Source: Patiria pectinifera (taxonomy: Eukaryota > Echinodermata > Asteroidea > Valvatida > Asterinidae). From it: 64,000 nt of DNA. Under the pieces are notes generated by a model. It worked only from the letters and a program-made list of their open reading frames with translations, was not told the origin of the DNA and did not search any database. This document shows positions 1 through 12,100 of this stretch, piece by piece. The first letter of the stretch is position 1. The number at the start of each line of letters is the position of its first letter. Made by a program: the position numbers and the translations under genes. Location: the NCBI GenBank assembly GCA_029964075.1, contig CM057148.1:28885916-28949915 (forward strand), read 5' to 3'.

Positions 1-330
1 CTTGCTTTTAATTTGGACTCTGCATGCATTATATTGACAAGTGTTTGATGTTCTTCCCGTGACTCGCTATTAAGACAATGTCATCTGCGAATCGTAGGTC
101 GTTTAATTGAAATCCAGAGATGTTAATTGGCTCCAATATCCGTAATTAAGTGCTGTGATTACAACTTCTGGAAGAATGTTAAATAACTGGGGACGCATTC
201 CTGTCTCACACCAACTGTTACTATTATCAGTCTGTCAGCTCGCATCTACAGCGCTCAGTTGCAGAAGAGAGATGATTTTTGTTGGATATTTGCAGAATCT
301 ATAGTAACGTAACAATTTTACAAAGGCTTT
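1..330 (-). pseudogene. Decayed non-LTR reverse transcriptase fragment
   Basis: Read on the - strand, about 120-60 gives LRFADDIVLIA, the reverse transcriptase catalytic motif (F/Y-A-D-D), and about 225-190 gives VGVRQECVP followed, in a shifted frame, by LFNILPEVV, the conserved block that precedes it in LINE polymerases. At least two frameshifts and several stops separate the blocks, so this is dead. The element continues beyond the window's left edge. RTE/L1-like or CR1-like origin cannot be decided from this much. Confidence 0.65.
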
Positions 331-884
331 TTTTCGGGGGTGATTTCTGAAGAAGTAAATGAAACCAAAATAATTGCCAATTCTAGAACGTTTTACACGT
401 TATCTGTCCTATTCTAGGGTTTCGAAAGTTCCCAGGCTCTTATTCATCAAGTATAGCACCCTCAACCGACACGGCGGCTTGACCCGTACTGTGGAAATAT
501 AGTTGCAACGAGGGAGAAATTATTATTCAGTCTTGGATCAAGACTAGCGAAACTGAAGACTTGGCATTTTTTTTTTTGCCGTCAAGAGAGGGCGTGTTTT
601 GTTCAGGGCATGTGACCAAACCATAGGACCAAACACTGAAACAGCTGTACGATTCGACGGTACGGTGTACGTGTACACACGATCGAAGCCGATACGGAGA
701 GGAATGCTGCCTAAAATGTCTCCTTTTTGACAAGGTTAGAAGGATTTATAGCTCCGTGCTTAGGTTCCTGAAGTTGTATGATGTAGGACTAACTACATAA
801 ATAGTCAAACAAACTACAAAGGGAAAGAATATGTAGTATTTAGTAACTAGTTTCCAGATCGACCAGTCGACGCCACTTCATGTG
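331..884. other. Non-coding stretch, nothing recognised
   Basis: No reading frame with protein-like composition, no tandem repeat and no inverted repeat was seen between the reverse transcriptase fragment and the first hairpin element. The right end carries TTTTCTTTA, the left target duplication of the next element. Confidence 0.4.
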
Positions 885-893
885 TTTTCTTTA

Positions 894-1457
894 GGCAGTG
901 GATATTTTGCCGGAGACGGCAAACCTTCAGTAAACGTTAGTTTGCCGGATATGCACTGAACATGCGCAGTTACTGTTTTTTTGTACTTAAACATTTTCCG
1001 GTGACAAATTTTAGTCTGGCTCCATGCCAATATTATCGTTGTATTTTTGTATTAACAAGATGGGAATCAGACCATTTTATAATTTCGGACTTTATTTCCC
1101 TTTAAAAAAATCCTCCAGAGCCACAAATCTGAAAAAGAAAAAGTAATACTCTGCAATAAAATGTTTGAGACATATAAAAATAATAAAAGAAGAATACTCT
1201 TATTTATTTGGGGATGGGAAAAAAAACTTAAAATTGTGGCGGGGGTCAGGATTCGAACTCGGGACATCCCACTCACCAGCGCTATTGCTTAACCACTGCA
1301 TCAACTGTGCTACACAACTTTGATGGGAATTTAATACATATTATAATTCAGCCCTATCTTAAAGAGTAAAGCGCCCTCTGTTGATATGGATTGCCGCCGG
1401 CAAACCTTTAGTAAACGTTAGTTTGCCGGCGTTACCTCCGGCAAAATATACACTACC
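894..1457. mobile_element. Mutator-like MITE with 9-bp target duplication
   Basis: Termini are inverted copies (left GGCAGTGGATATTTTGCCGG, right end the complement of GGTAGTGTATATTTTGCCGG). A second internal block, GGCAAACCTTTAGTAAACG, is also present near both ends. The flanks are identical 9-mers, TTTTCTTTA at 885-893 and 1458-1466. A 9-bp duplication fits Mutator-like elements. The interior carries a tRNA-like sequence on the - strand and no transposase, so it is non-autonomous. Confidence 0.8.
1235..1317 (-). repeat. tRNA-like sequence (tRNA-derived, probably SINE head)
   Basis: On the - strand there is a box-A-like TAGCACAGTTGATGCAGTGG and a box-B-like GAGTTCGAATCC at typical tRNA spacing. 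The arms do not fold cleanly and the 3' end runs into A/T-rich DNA, so a functional tRNA is unlikely. It lies inside the 894-1457 element. Confidence 0.5.
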
Positions 1458-1684
1458 TTTTCTTTAGGCTAGTTTTAAGTTTTTAACTTGGTTTTTACTA
1501 AAGATATAGCGCGAGCCTATAGCGCCGCAAGCGGCGCTATAGGATCTTTGGTTTTTACTTCAAACTTCAACATGTTCATTGGTTGTGTAGTACAATGTAG
1601 CTCTACTGAGTGGAGCGTTGAACTACGGTACCCTCCGTACTAACGCTCCACCGATTTGGCATACTTTGGTGACAGGTACACGGT

Positions 1685-2518
1685 TAGCCCCACTAGTGTG
1701 GCCGTCGGTATTCTGCACTGAACACTAGTGTGGCCGTCGGTATGCTGCGCTGAACACTAGTTTGGCCGTCGGTATGCTGTGCTGAACCAAAGGCCACACA
1801 CCGTGGTACCGCGCGCTACTGAGGACGAAGTTTTCCAAAAAATTACGCTCAGTTTCTTACATTCTCAGTTTCTTACTTTCTTATCGTTGTATTCAATGAT
1901 GTCTCATCTATCACTTCTGGGATGCTTAGGTGTAATGATGTTCCATTTTCCGAGATATTCTTCAATCTTTCTGGAGCCCATATGCACTCGTGAAACGTCA
2001 GGTGATGGCAGCCATTTTGAATGTGACAAGAGATGACCTCAAGCTGTGACGTCGCGTTTATGCAAATTGCTTGTCGAGCGAGGGCGCGAGTTGCAAATGC
2101 GACGGCTGTTTCCTGTACCATGCATTTATCGTCAGGGGGCCACGTGCACTGATCTCTATCCAGGATCTACGGCACAGGAAACAGCCGTCGCATTTGCAAC
2201 TCGCACCCTCGCTCGACAAGCAATTTGCATAAACGCGACGTCACAGCTTGAGGTCATCTCTTGTCACATTCAAAATGGCTGCCATCACCAGACGTTTCAC
2301 GAGTGCATATGGGCTCCAGAAAGATTGAAAAATATCTCGGAAAATGGAACATCATTACACCTAAGCATCCCAGAAGTGATAGGTGAGACATCATAGAATA
2401 CAACCATATGTAAGAAACGGACCGCAGATTTTATGAAAACGTCCTCAGTAGTGCGCGGTACCACGGTGTGTGGCCTTTGGTTCAGCGCAGCATACTGACG
2501 GCCACACTAGTGGGGCTA
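1685..2518. mobile_element. Foldback element 1 (long hairpin, 9-bp target duplication)
   Basis: Two arms of about 345-430 bp are near-perfect inverted copies (left 1685-2117, right 2174-2518) around a loop of about 55 bp. The left arm carries three tandem copies of a roughly 32-bp unit starting ACTAGTGTGGCCGTCGGTAT; the right arm has only one. Flanks are identical 9-mers, GTACACGGT at 1676-1684 and 2519-2527. Long arms, subterminal tandem units and a 9-bp duplication match Foldback/Mutator-type elements. No transposase is encoded; open frames in the arms mirror each other because the arms are copies. Confidence 0.85.
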
Positions 2519-2563
2519 GTACACGGTACATGTATGCATTTTGTGCATACCCTCGTCTGCTCG

Positions 2564-3793
2564 ATTGCAGGTCAAGTCGCCCCCTGGCCGACTCGCCTCT
2601 TACCGACTCGCCCCTTACCGACTCGCCCCCTGACCGACTCGCCCCCTGACCGACTCGCCCCTACAAGCTCGCCCCCTGCCTGACTCGCCCCCTAGCCGAC
2701 TCGCCCCCTGACCGACTCGCCCCCTGAAAAATTATGCACCGTACGGGGACATCGTGAAATAAAAATAAAGACAGTGTCGGGGAACACGTTTCCCGGTCGC
2801 AATGTGGCCAACGTGAAACTTAATGAAGCCAAATTATTCAAACGCCAGTATGAAGGATTTCCGATACAAATGCAAAAAAAACTATTGATCCTTTTATGAA
2901 GAATTTGGTTTGGAAACACTATATATACGATATAGCGCAGCGTGATTTTTCGCCGAGTGCCCGTGGCATAGGGCCCATGGGGCCTGTGCGTGTAGCATTC
3001 ATGGTGACTGCCGGCGCACGGCAGGCCGCCGGTGGGTGCCGGCGCGCGGCAGGTTTACCCGCGTTTATCGTTTGTCAATGACATTAAATCTCGACTCTGG
3101 GTCCTCAGTTTCATTAAAACATATTTTCAGAATGATTGATGTATATTTGAAAAATCAAATCGTCCTGCTGCATTAAACAAGAATAACATATTAAGTAAAT
3201 GCTAACTTTTAGAAAACCTTTTTCTTTGCGAAAAGAAAACTTTTTATGGACGTCCAAATAAAAGTCTTTGAGGTGACTAAGCGAATGGAGTTAATGAATT
3301 TAGGGAGTTGATCCAGATATCGGATTTACCCCGCGCGTTATGTGGAGGGCAAGGCATTTTTGTTTGAATTGTTGTTATTTACCTTGGGCCAGCCTTAAAG
3401 CTATAGTCCATCATTTGCAGCTATCCAAAAAGTAACTGACGTAATAATTGTTGAAAAAAACAGGTTGAAGGATAATACATGTAAGGGGACTAAACTCCCT
3501 GTGAAATTATTCTCCTCCCTTGAAATGCAAAACTGCCCCTCAAAAAGATGCCCCGCTCGCATTAAGAAGATTGTTTGACCTTTGCGACCGGGCAAACGGT
3601 GTTCCCCGACACTGTCTTTAATTATTTTTTTCACGATGTCCCCTTACGGTGCATAATTTTCCAGTGGGCGAGTCGGTCAGGAGGCGAGTCAGGCAGGGGG
3701 CGAGCTTGTAAGGGGCGAGTCGGTCAGGGGGCGAGTCGGTCAGGGGCGAGTCGGTAAGGGGCGAGTCAGCCAGGGGGCGAGTTGACCTGACAC
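2564..3793. mobile_element. Foldback element 2 with GACTCGCCCC tandem arms, 10-bp target duplication
   Basis: The left arm (2564 to about 2815) and right arm (about 3575-3793) are inverted copies. Each contains a tandem block built on CGACTCGCCCCCTGAC (about 2575-2735 and its complement at 3660-3785) followed by a unique conserved block with GACAGTGTCGGGGAACAC. The flanking 10-mers are identical: CGTCTGCTCG at 2554-2563 and 3794-3803. The interior is non-coding and includes a fragment of another transposon at 3399. It starts only 27 bp after the duplication of foldback element 1. Confidence 0.85.
3399..3515 (+). mobile_element. Truncated TTAA element, AGCTATAGTCC family
   Basis: The sequence after TTAA (3395-3398), AGCTATAGTCCATCATTTGC, matches the terminus of the fuller copies at 17779 and 23156, and the match continues to about 3515. 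The other terminus is missing. It sits inside foldback element 2. Confidence 0.7.
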
Positions 3794-3841
3794 CGTCTGC
3801 TCGTACCGTGAGGACAAACATGACAAAAGGCCCCCAAAACT

Positions 3842-4273
3842 ACATGTAGCTTGAGTAACTCCAGCTGACATGCTCATATTCATTCACATGTAACGCTGGA
3901 GACATAATTACCTATTCGTTAGAGTGTGATGGACGCATTTACATAATGAACAAAACAAATTGGACGACAGCCGTTGGAACTGGCGTTTTTTTACGGACAA
4001 GCCACTAAAATCGTCAAGATTTTTCACATTTGATTTTTTTTGTGATCTGTTTCAAGTCGATCATTAGCTTCGTGAATGACTGCTGAATGTACATGTATGA
4101 GGTATGTAAATGAAATCTGGGGTGGGATATTAGAAGTGAAAATGGACAATTTTTGAGAGGCCATTATTTTAGGGTCTCTTGCTACCACACTCTAACGAAT
4201 AGGTTATGTCTCCAGCACTACAGTACACGTATGTGAATGAATATGAGCATGTCAGCTGGAGTTACTCAAGCTA
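3842..4273. mobile_element. Mutator-like hairpin MITE with 9-bp target duplication
   Basis: Ends are inverted repeats of about 90 bp (left starts ACATGTAGCTTGAGTAACTC; inner part includes CTATTCGTTAGAGTGTG). Flanks are identical 9-mers CCCAAAACT at 3833-3841 and 4274-4282. The interior has no coding frame. It is the fourth element of this style in 3.4 kb. Confidence 0.8.
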
Positions 4274-4282
4274 CCCAAAACT

Positions 4283-5311
4283 GGTAAAGAGAATACAAAT
4301 GAGAAAGACAGTAACCCTGGATACATGTTGATCACACATTCATGACGTTCCATAAGACCCCTTAAATTGTTCCAAACAACCGGTAATTTAAAAAAAAAGA
4401 ACAAAATATTCTGAACTTACCGCTCACAATTAAATGTGTCTGCTGAGTTGTACATGTACAGTCCATTTCATTTTCACTGACATGACTGATGCATAATTCA
4501 TCGTGCGCGTGTGTGACGTCACTATTGAAGAAAAACAAGTTGCGCTTAATCAATGACTGTTTCATGTTCTGATGTGTGTCCCGCGCCAAAAACCCACACT
4601 GTCAGACGGCGCGGGGCACATACATAGGTAGGACTACATAAAACAGTCGTTGAGATGAGAAGCATGTTAAACGGCGATCGTGTGGTGTAGGGCCCCTGTT
4701 TACTTTCGATCAAATTAGACCCAAAAAGGATGTTTTTTACTACCTAAACTTAAAGCAGACGGTAATCCTTACTTTTAGGACCCCGTTCCTATAAGGGAAA
4801 GACTCACCAAAACAGTTGACTAAATGACACTCAAAATTGACATTCTGATATTTCTTGACACATCTGAACAATTGGCAGTGACACCTTCTTGAATATCAGC
4901 AGGTTTAATTTTAAGAAAAGAGGGCAGGGCTATTCCATCATCAACAATCATGACAATGGGTAAATAAGCAATAGCACACTTTTCTTCCTCATGTTTTCCT
5001 ACAATAATTAGAGGAATCTCTTTATGTCTGTCCACATGTAAAAAATGTGCATTCAACCTGTGAGTGTGCCCTTCAACCTGTGAAAACGACACCATTGAAT
5101 CGTGTGTGTTGTTTGTATGAGCAGCTCTCTGCCCCTTCCGAAAAGGCACATTTTCGACGGGCCGTGCCTAGTGTTACTAAATTTGCTAACCATGCTTACT
5201 GGAAAATGTCTGATATCTCACTTCTTGCAAAACATGCTGGTTTGAGAACATCATCATTGTTTGTGATCTACAACTTTAGTTTTTACATGTACTTTTACAT
5301 GTATTAAATAA
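4283..5311. other. Non-coding stretch, nothing firm
   Basis: Short frames on both strands have no recognisable motif and unremarkable composition. No tandem or inverted repeat of note was seen. It could hold distal regulatory sequence for HPS5, but nothing visible shows that. Confidence 0.35.
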
Positions 5312-5743
5312 CCCTAACCCCCTCGGCCCTTGTTGCTTACAACCATCCGCAATCCTCCAAAATCCTCCAAAATTTTTCAACTCCGCCTAAATTTTTCAAA
5401 ATTGTCAGACAGTCCTGCCTCAAAATGCATTCATCCTCAATCCTCCAAAATCCTCCTCATCCCAAAACTTTGCACTCGTGTTTAAATGAAGGATAACCAA
5501 CGCCAAATCCTTCAAAATCATCAGACAGTCCTGCCCCAAAATGCATTCATCCTCAATCCTCCAAAATCCTCTTGTGCTTCATTCACCATTCATCCTCAAT
5601 CCTCCAAAATCCTCATGTGCTTCAATCACCATTCATCCTCAATCCTCCAGAATCCTCATTTGATTCAATCACCATTCATCCTCAATCCTCTAGAATCCTC
5701 CAAAACCGCCAGGAGGATTTTGGAGGAGTGAGGTGGGTTAGGG
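5312..5743. mobile_element. CCCTAAC-ended MITE with internal tandem repeats
   Basis: Termini CCCTAAC and GTTAGGG are inverted, with TTAA at the right end (5744-5747) and ATAA at the left. TTAA plus CCC is the piggyBac-type signature. The interior is a run of imperfect units built on CCTCAATCCTCCAAAATCC separated by CACCATTCAT. Related copies are at 12618, 16191 and 37382. Confidence 0.65.
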
Positions 5744-5755
5744 TTAATTAAATTT

Positions 5756-5850
5756 ATAATACTCCTGGGTGGAGAGAGGCAATTGTAGTAAAGTGTCTTG
5801 CCCAAGAACACAAGCACCATGTTTCCCATCAGGGTTCGAACCCATGGCAC
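5756..5850 (-). repeat. SINE fragment (tail and box B)
   Basis: Contains the tail module AAAGTGTCTTGCCCAAGAAC and, on the - strand, the box-B-like GGGTTCGAACCCTGATGG. The same tail occurs at 11760, 14390, 15011, 27040, 32440 and 44490. It lies about 150 bp before the HPS5 start codon. Confidence 0.5.
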
Positions 5851-5899
5851 ATGATTTCAAGAACCTAAAAGTTTGCTTTTTTGGTGTGTTTTCTTACAG

Positions 5900-5996
5900 G
5901 AACATGCCCGTAAGTGTACAGTCACCATGATAAGTCTCACTATCAGACAGGACCCTCGGTAGTTTTGTGAACAGATGATGTCACACAGTTAGCAAC
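5900..5996 (+). promoter_or_regulatory. HPS5: HPS5 5' untranslated segment with possible acceptor
   Basis: TTTTCTTACAG ending at 5899 looks like a splice acceptor, so the start-codon exon may be preceded by a non-coding first exon. An in-frame TGA at 5976-5978 lies seven codons before the ATG, which makes the ATG at 5997 the first available start in this exon. No TATA box or other core promoter was identified. Confidence 0.4.
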
Positions 5997-6119
5997 ATGG
6001 CCAAGCCGTTGACGAGCGGGAGTGGAACCACGGCCCACCCGGATGGGTTTCACATTCTTGCTGAACTGACATCAGCGGAAGGCCTGACATCGCCCATCAA
6101 AGCATCCGGTAGAATCAAG
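5997..6119 (+). CDS. HPS5: HPS5 coding exon 1
   Basis: Start codon exon, 41 codons, starting MAKPLTSG. Donor AAG/GTAAAA, phase 0. The N-terminus before the propeller is poorly conserved; the end (SPIKASGRIK) leads into the first blade. Confidence 0.85.
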
Positions 6120-9100
6120 GTAAAAAGAAACTGAAAGTGAAGTATCCTGACGCCACTTTGGAAATGTATAAAAAACAAAATTGTCATCTTAGGCCAAAAA
6201 ACAAAGTCTCCGGTTTCTGGTATGCGGGCACGTCGCAGTAGCCTTGCGCGTCGGCAAAATAAAAAAGTTTTTTTTTCAATGAAAGATGATATCTCAAAAC
6301 CGCCAAACTCACTGGTTTGACTTGAATCCTGCTGCTGCACAATTTTAACGTGTTTTTGGATGGGGTTATGATCGAGAATAAGCATTATGTGGCCTCTCTG
6401 GACTCCCAGATATTTGCACTAAGTTTAGTTGGGCACCATTTGCAGTCATCAGCCGACATTTGAGGCAAAAAAAAAAAATCAGGTAAAAAAACAAAAAAGC
6501 TGCGTCGCCGCACCACTTTTTGGGCAAGCTCCACACCAGAAACCGGAGACTTTTTTTTTTTGGCCTTACCTTGTTTCTTAGAGTATCATCGTTCGTACAT
6601 TGTATATAACACCGCTAGAAATGTGTTCGCATTCCTCTAGTGGCCTTTTTGCACAAGGATGCGTGTGCATTGTCATAAAATTAATACGAACAAATCAAGT
6701 AGCGTGTTTACATAATTTAAATAAAAAAGTCAATTCAAATTTGAAATGATTTTATCGCGTGACTCAAAACACGTATTGCACCTGAACCTGTACCTGAACG
6801 TTGTTAACAATAGTGTGAACATTTGTTTATGTGCAGTTTTCGTTTTTGTTTTCTTGTTTTCAATTTTTTTTTCAGTACACTTGTATTGGTGTTTCTAAGA
6901 ATTACATCGGTCTGGGTGCGTCATCGGGTAGTCTCTATGTCTTCCATCGCAACACTTTCAAGTATCTTCAGGTGTTCTCCAACACGGTAAGTCACGTTTG
7001 AAGCATTGGGAACAGTAGATACGAAGGACCCTATGGAAACAATTGTAAATCCGTGTACACATTTTCTAAAATGTGACCTGTTCTGTCAAAAGCAGACGCT
7101 TCTGGGCAGAGGTTGAAATGAAGATAAGGCCAAAAAATGCTGTGGGGGTGATTTTTTTCGATTTTCAAATTTTTGCATATTTGTAATCCTGAACATGTCT
7201 AAAATATACTATAAAAGTTTGAAACCCTTATTTGAACTCCAAATATAGTATTTGTGATGATTTGTTAAGAAATATCAGTTAAAGAAATTACTGTTTTGTG
7301 GCGTTTGTGGCCATTTTCTCCATTTTCTACTTTTCGACACAATGAACTTCAAAATAGCATAACTCTGCCCAGGAATGACCGGTTTCAAGAATTAAACCAC
7401 CTATTAAAAGGAAAAAAAAAACATATTTTAACAATATGCAAAAATCTCATTTTTGACCTTATGCCCAGAAAAGTCTGATTTTGACAGAACAGGTCACAAA
7501 TGTTTAAACGAAATACGGATTACACAGTGGGGGAGGCGTTTACGCAGTCCTCCTTTGAGTTAAACGTGCAATGGAGAAAACAATTCAACATGTTTTCAAA
7601 CTCTATTCAACCAGTTCGCGCCGGAGGCAGTGTATACAGGCAAAGGTTTTGTGGTATTCGGAACGGATGGCAGATAAACACGCAGGAAGCAAGGCCGGAA
7701 ATATCTGTCAGCGACCCGCTCGCAGCGATCAAGGCTGGGAATATGAGTGTGCTGCCCGAGGGTGATGGCTTCAACCCGCCTGGCCTGAGGTCGAGTGAAA
7801 AGTAATCCTGCGCCTCGTTCCGTTCTTGTCAAAATAATCCCGGCGCAAACTGGTTAATTTACACAAACTTAGAAGCACTGCAGTAATTGATTACATTTTG
7901 GGTACACGTAGTTAAGTTTTTCGTTTTTCAGTGACTGCCATTGTTGATTTATCATGATAATCACACCGGTCTGCAGATAAAATGAGCATGAGTCAGCCTT
8001 TGTGAATGTGGCTAAACATTTCAGCGTCTCTTACAATATTTGCTAAACGTGTGCCCACTGATTTGTGCACAGATGCATGAAAAGTCGTGGAAAGCAATGA
8101 ACAGCAATGAACAGCCATTTTCAATTGATGGAATAGAATTTTGAGCACTCTTGGACCAGCTTTACTAGGCCTGTCTTGACTGGTTCTTATGCATACGTGT
8201 ACAGTTGTACATATGTACGTTTCCGTACATGATTGTGTGCTACATGTACATGAATGTTTGCATTAAAGGGAAAATACAACATTTGCAAACATCAAAAAAT
8301 AAAACTACCAAATCATTTTAAAATACCTTACTGGACTGTTAGTGAATGACAGTGTAAAGCATCCTGTAAAATCATGGCACCTGGTATACTGTCATTTTCA
8401 AGAAAAGTGGTATTTTTGTATCAATTTCCAACGCTGGTCGGCCGACCAGCGTTGGAAAAAACTGGCTTTTTTCAAATACTGGCCCCAATTGACCATCGCA
8501 CTTGTTTGCAATCGATTACACACCTATGAACGGGTACAAGCCAGCTAGACTGGTTCCCTGACCTTACAATTCCCCAATGTATGTAAACTGATCTGTTTCT
8601 TCTGATATGGAGTCAGAGAACCAGACTACAGGAAAATGATTGTTTTTTTCGGTTTTTATAATATCTTTGAATCCAAAACCTCAAAAAAGTCGGTGTAACT
8701 TTGTTTGCTATATATTTCCAACCCCCCAATTCCATCCATTTCTGAAAATTACAGCAAAAGCAAATGATGTATATTCCCTTTAACTTTGTATAGTATACAT
8801 CGTACAGTGGAAAATGTACATGTACGGGGTACATGTAATATAATAATTGCACATGTTACACAATCTGTTTTGCCTGTTTAATTCATAAAACCAAATCATT
8901 TTCCCTACTGCCTGTAAATTACTTGATCTTATCTGTGTGTCAATTGACCATAGTCCAATTCCCAAAACCGAAACACAACACAGAAACAACAGTAGTAATC
9001 GAAACCTGCACAAGTTGTTTACAAAAGATAAGCAATATTTTGTGTGGTAATTTTTGATTAAATAAATTTGTAAACATGTACTTTTTAGAAAAGAATTGTG

Positions 9101-12100
9101 AAATAGACAGTATACATTGTACATATACATGTGTACATATTGTGCATTTATGTATATATATGCATACATGTGTACAACATGTACATGGAAATGTGCATCC
9201 AAAATTGTACACTGTGTACCACTGTGTGCTTCATTCATGTATTTTTTGATTGAGGAAGACCTTACAATGTTTTATACAAGTACGAGTACTAAACCATGCA
9301 CTATCTTGTTTTTTCTCCTAATGGATTGTTAACTTGAATATTTCATATATTCTGCCTTAAAAAAAAACAATCTATTTTGTCATGGTGTTTGGTCAAGAAA
9401 TCTCTGAAAAAAAAATGATTTACTTTGGTTTCCTTTTATGCACAGATGTACATGTACATGTACGTCCCTATACATTATCCATTCTTATTGGGAAGGGATG
9501 GGGGGGGGGTGTTCTACCCACATGTGTTAATTTCCTAGAGAGCGACATAGCTATTTGTACTTATTGCACATGTACATGTAGATGTATACTGCGTACATCC
9601 ATGATTGTGCACAAATGTACTGCTTTTGTACGGCTAAATTTACAAATGTACTCCCTGCGTGAACAATGCATGTACATGTAGGTGGGGCAACACATCAATG
9701 CTCTTTCTGGTTTCTGTGCGTACATGTATGACACGCAGTACTCACGACTTTCTATATTGCCATTGGCCATGTTGTCAATATGTTCAAGGGTCCTTAAATC
9801 ATTTTCTTTATTTTCTATTTTTTTCCAGGAAGGAGCCCTAACTAAAGTAGTGTTTGCACCAAACGACAACATGGTTGGCATAGCAACAAGGTACAGTACG
9901 GTTTTATTTGGAGAACAAGTGAACATTGTGAACAAATATAAACAAAATATTGTCCAAATGTTTTTGATAACACGACACTGGTGTTTTTTAAGGGGGGGGG
10001 GTTGGAAAATGAGTGTGTTTGAAAATATCCGCTTGAAATTATATCATTCCAAAAAACAAATAATTGAAGGTGTTTGAAAAAAGTGTACCCGCAGCACACA
10101 TTATTACTTGCATTAGCAACGAAATTCAGTCACGAGATCCCCCAAAAGTACTGATGTTTTGTCTGTTTTCTCAAACTGTATACACGTAGTAGCCATTGAG
10201 CTAAAACTTGCATTAGTTATACTGAAGATTTTGTTGTCGGTCAAGAAAAGTAAATAAAAGAAAGATGCACAGAGATCAAATGTGACCTGTCATCACAAAA
10301 AGAAATCAAACTTAAAATTAGGCTGTTTTAAATTGAGATATTTATTTATCTAGATTCTGCAGAACAAGAGCTTTCTAATGGTATACAACATTTAGGAGTA
10401 CTGAGTCCAGTAACGGAAATATAGACCACCAGCTTACTTGAAGTGGTAAAACTGATTCTTGAGAAAATAGCATTTAAAAATCCTACAGTTGTGTTACGGT
10501 GAAAGAAAAGTCAACTTATAATAAAGGGATGCAATAGGTTTTAAAGATGTTCGACAGAATGGAAAAAAGAGGAGAAAGATAAAGCAGGACTAACAGATTA
10601 AGATTCACCTGAAAACAAAAAATTGTCTACCCCTTCAAATCTTGGCTTTGCCCCACTGTACGGCAAAATGACAATTTCTGACTTTAAGCTCATTTCGTGG
10701 TGACAGATCACAAAATGTTGGGAATATATGTATAACAATTTGACCATTTGGTCATTGATCGTCTTATCTAGCCAAGGCGTTATCATCACATGGGAGCTAA
10801 ATATTGACAGACGCGTGAAGTCAGAACGCCTCGCAATGTCCTCGGCACATCGCAACGGCGTCGTGACGGCAATGATATGGGACACCGCCAGTGAGCGACT
10901 TTTCTCCGGGGATAATCATGGACGCATCACATTTGTCAACGTCTACCATCGAAAGGTATGGAAGGGGCTGGGAGTTGTTGGTTTAATGGGTGTGTACATC
11001 AACTAAAGATGGCGGTATATAACCCTACTTAACCAGTTTGCACCGGGATTATTGTGACATCGACTGGACCCAGGCGCGGGATTGTTTATCAAAAAGCTCG
11101 ATTCCAGACGGGTTCAGGCCGTCCTCTGCGGGTAGCACACCCTGATATTTCCGGCCTCGCTCGCTGAGAGATATTTCTGGCTTCGCAAGTTGCGTGTTTA
11201 TCTGTCATCCGTTCCAAATACCGCAAAACCTTTGCGTGTATACACGTCATTCGACGTGAACTCGAAGCCTGCCAAATGCAACACAGTGCATCAGGTGTCA
11301 AAGTCTTTGGGACCTTGCTGCATTGAGCTATCAACACCAGTGCACAAATGGCCACTTCTCAGACAATGAGAGCTATTCTCATGGGACAATGCCACAGTTG
11401 TATCCTGCTGCATTCGGTGACCACAGACTCTGAGGCAGTGTGGCCTTGAGACTTTTGGCCTGATGGATCTTGCTACACTGAGCAGGCTTGTCACTTAGAC
11501 AAGTGTTGCATGTTGCTGTGTTTGGCAGGGTTCTAGCCAGAACACCCTGGAGGGTTAGGTTAAATTAATAAAGACATGAAAGATGAAGTAAACTTATAAG
11601 TAAAGGTTTTTCTGTTCCGATCCAATTCCATCAGGCCGGATTTTATCTCTAGTTTCCATGGCATGAAACAACTGAGAATATTTCTGTACCACCTGGATAG
11701 AATGCAGTCTATCGTAGGTTACTCCCCAGCTAATGCCAGTACCTATTTATACTCCTGGCTGGGGAGAGGTAAGTGGGGGTGAAGTGGCTTGCCCAAGGAC
11801 ACAACCTGACCAGCAGCAGGATTTAAAAAGAAATATAACAGGAAGGGGTTCTCATATGAGCTTAAATCTTTCCGAGTTTTCGTTTAAGAGCCAATCAGTA
11901 ATAAATCTGTGCTTTTATATGTAGATGTCTGGCCTTTTCAAGTTGCCTACGGAGCTGGTAATGGACGCAGACTCAGCCATTGTGCAGCTAGACTACTGCG
12001 ATGATAAACTACTGGCCTCCACTACAACCAAGTGCTTCATATGTGACACCAAAAAGTATGAAACAAAGTACAGATCCTAATTTTAATGCAAAACTACTCA

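Noticed and set aside
1873-2396. Two similar open frames of about 80 and 115 codons, on opposite strands
   Set aside because: They are the same sequence read from the two inverted arms of the foldback element; the mirrored peptides follow from arm identity and have no recognisable domain or start signals.
5486-5731. Repetitive open frame with SSKILMCFNHHSS-like repeats
   Set aside because: Translates the CCTCAATCCTCCAAAATCC units inside the CCCTAAC-ended element.
8780-9240. - strand open frame of about 150 codons rich in Tyr, Cys and Met
   Set aside because: Its composition comes from ACATGT/TGTACA repeats and the end of a transposon; there is no known motif.
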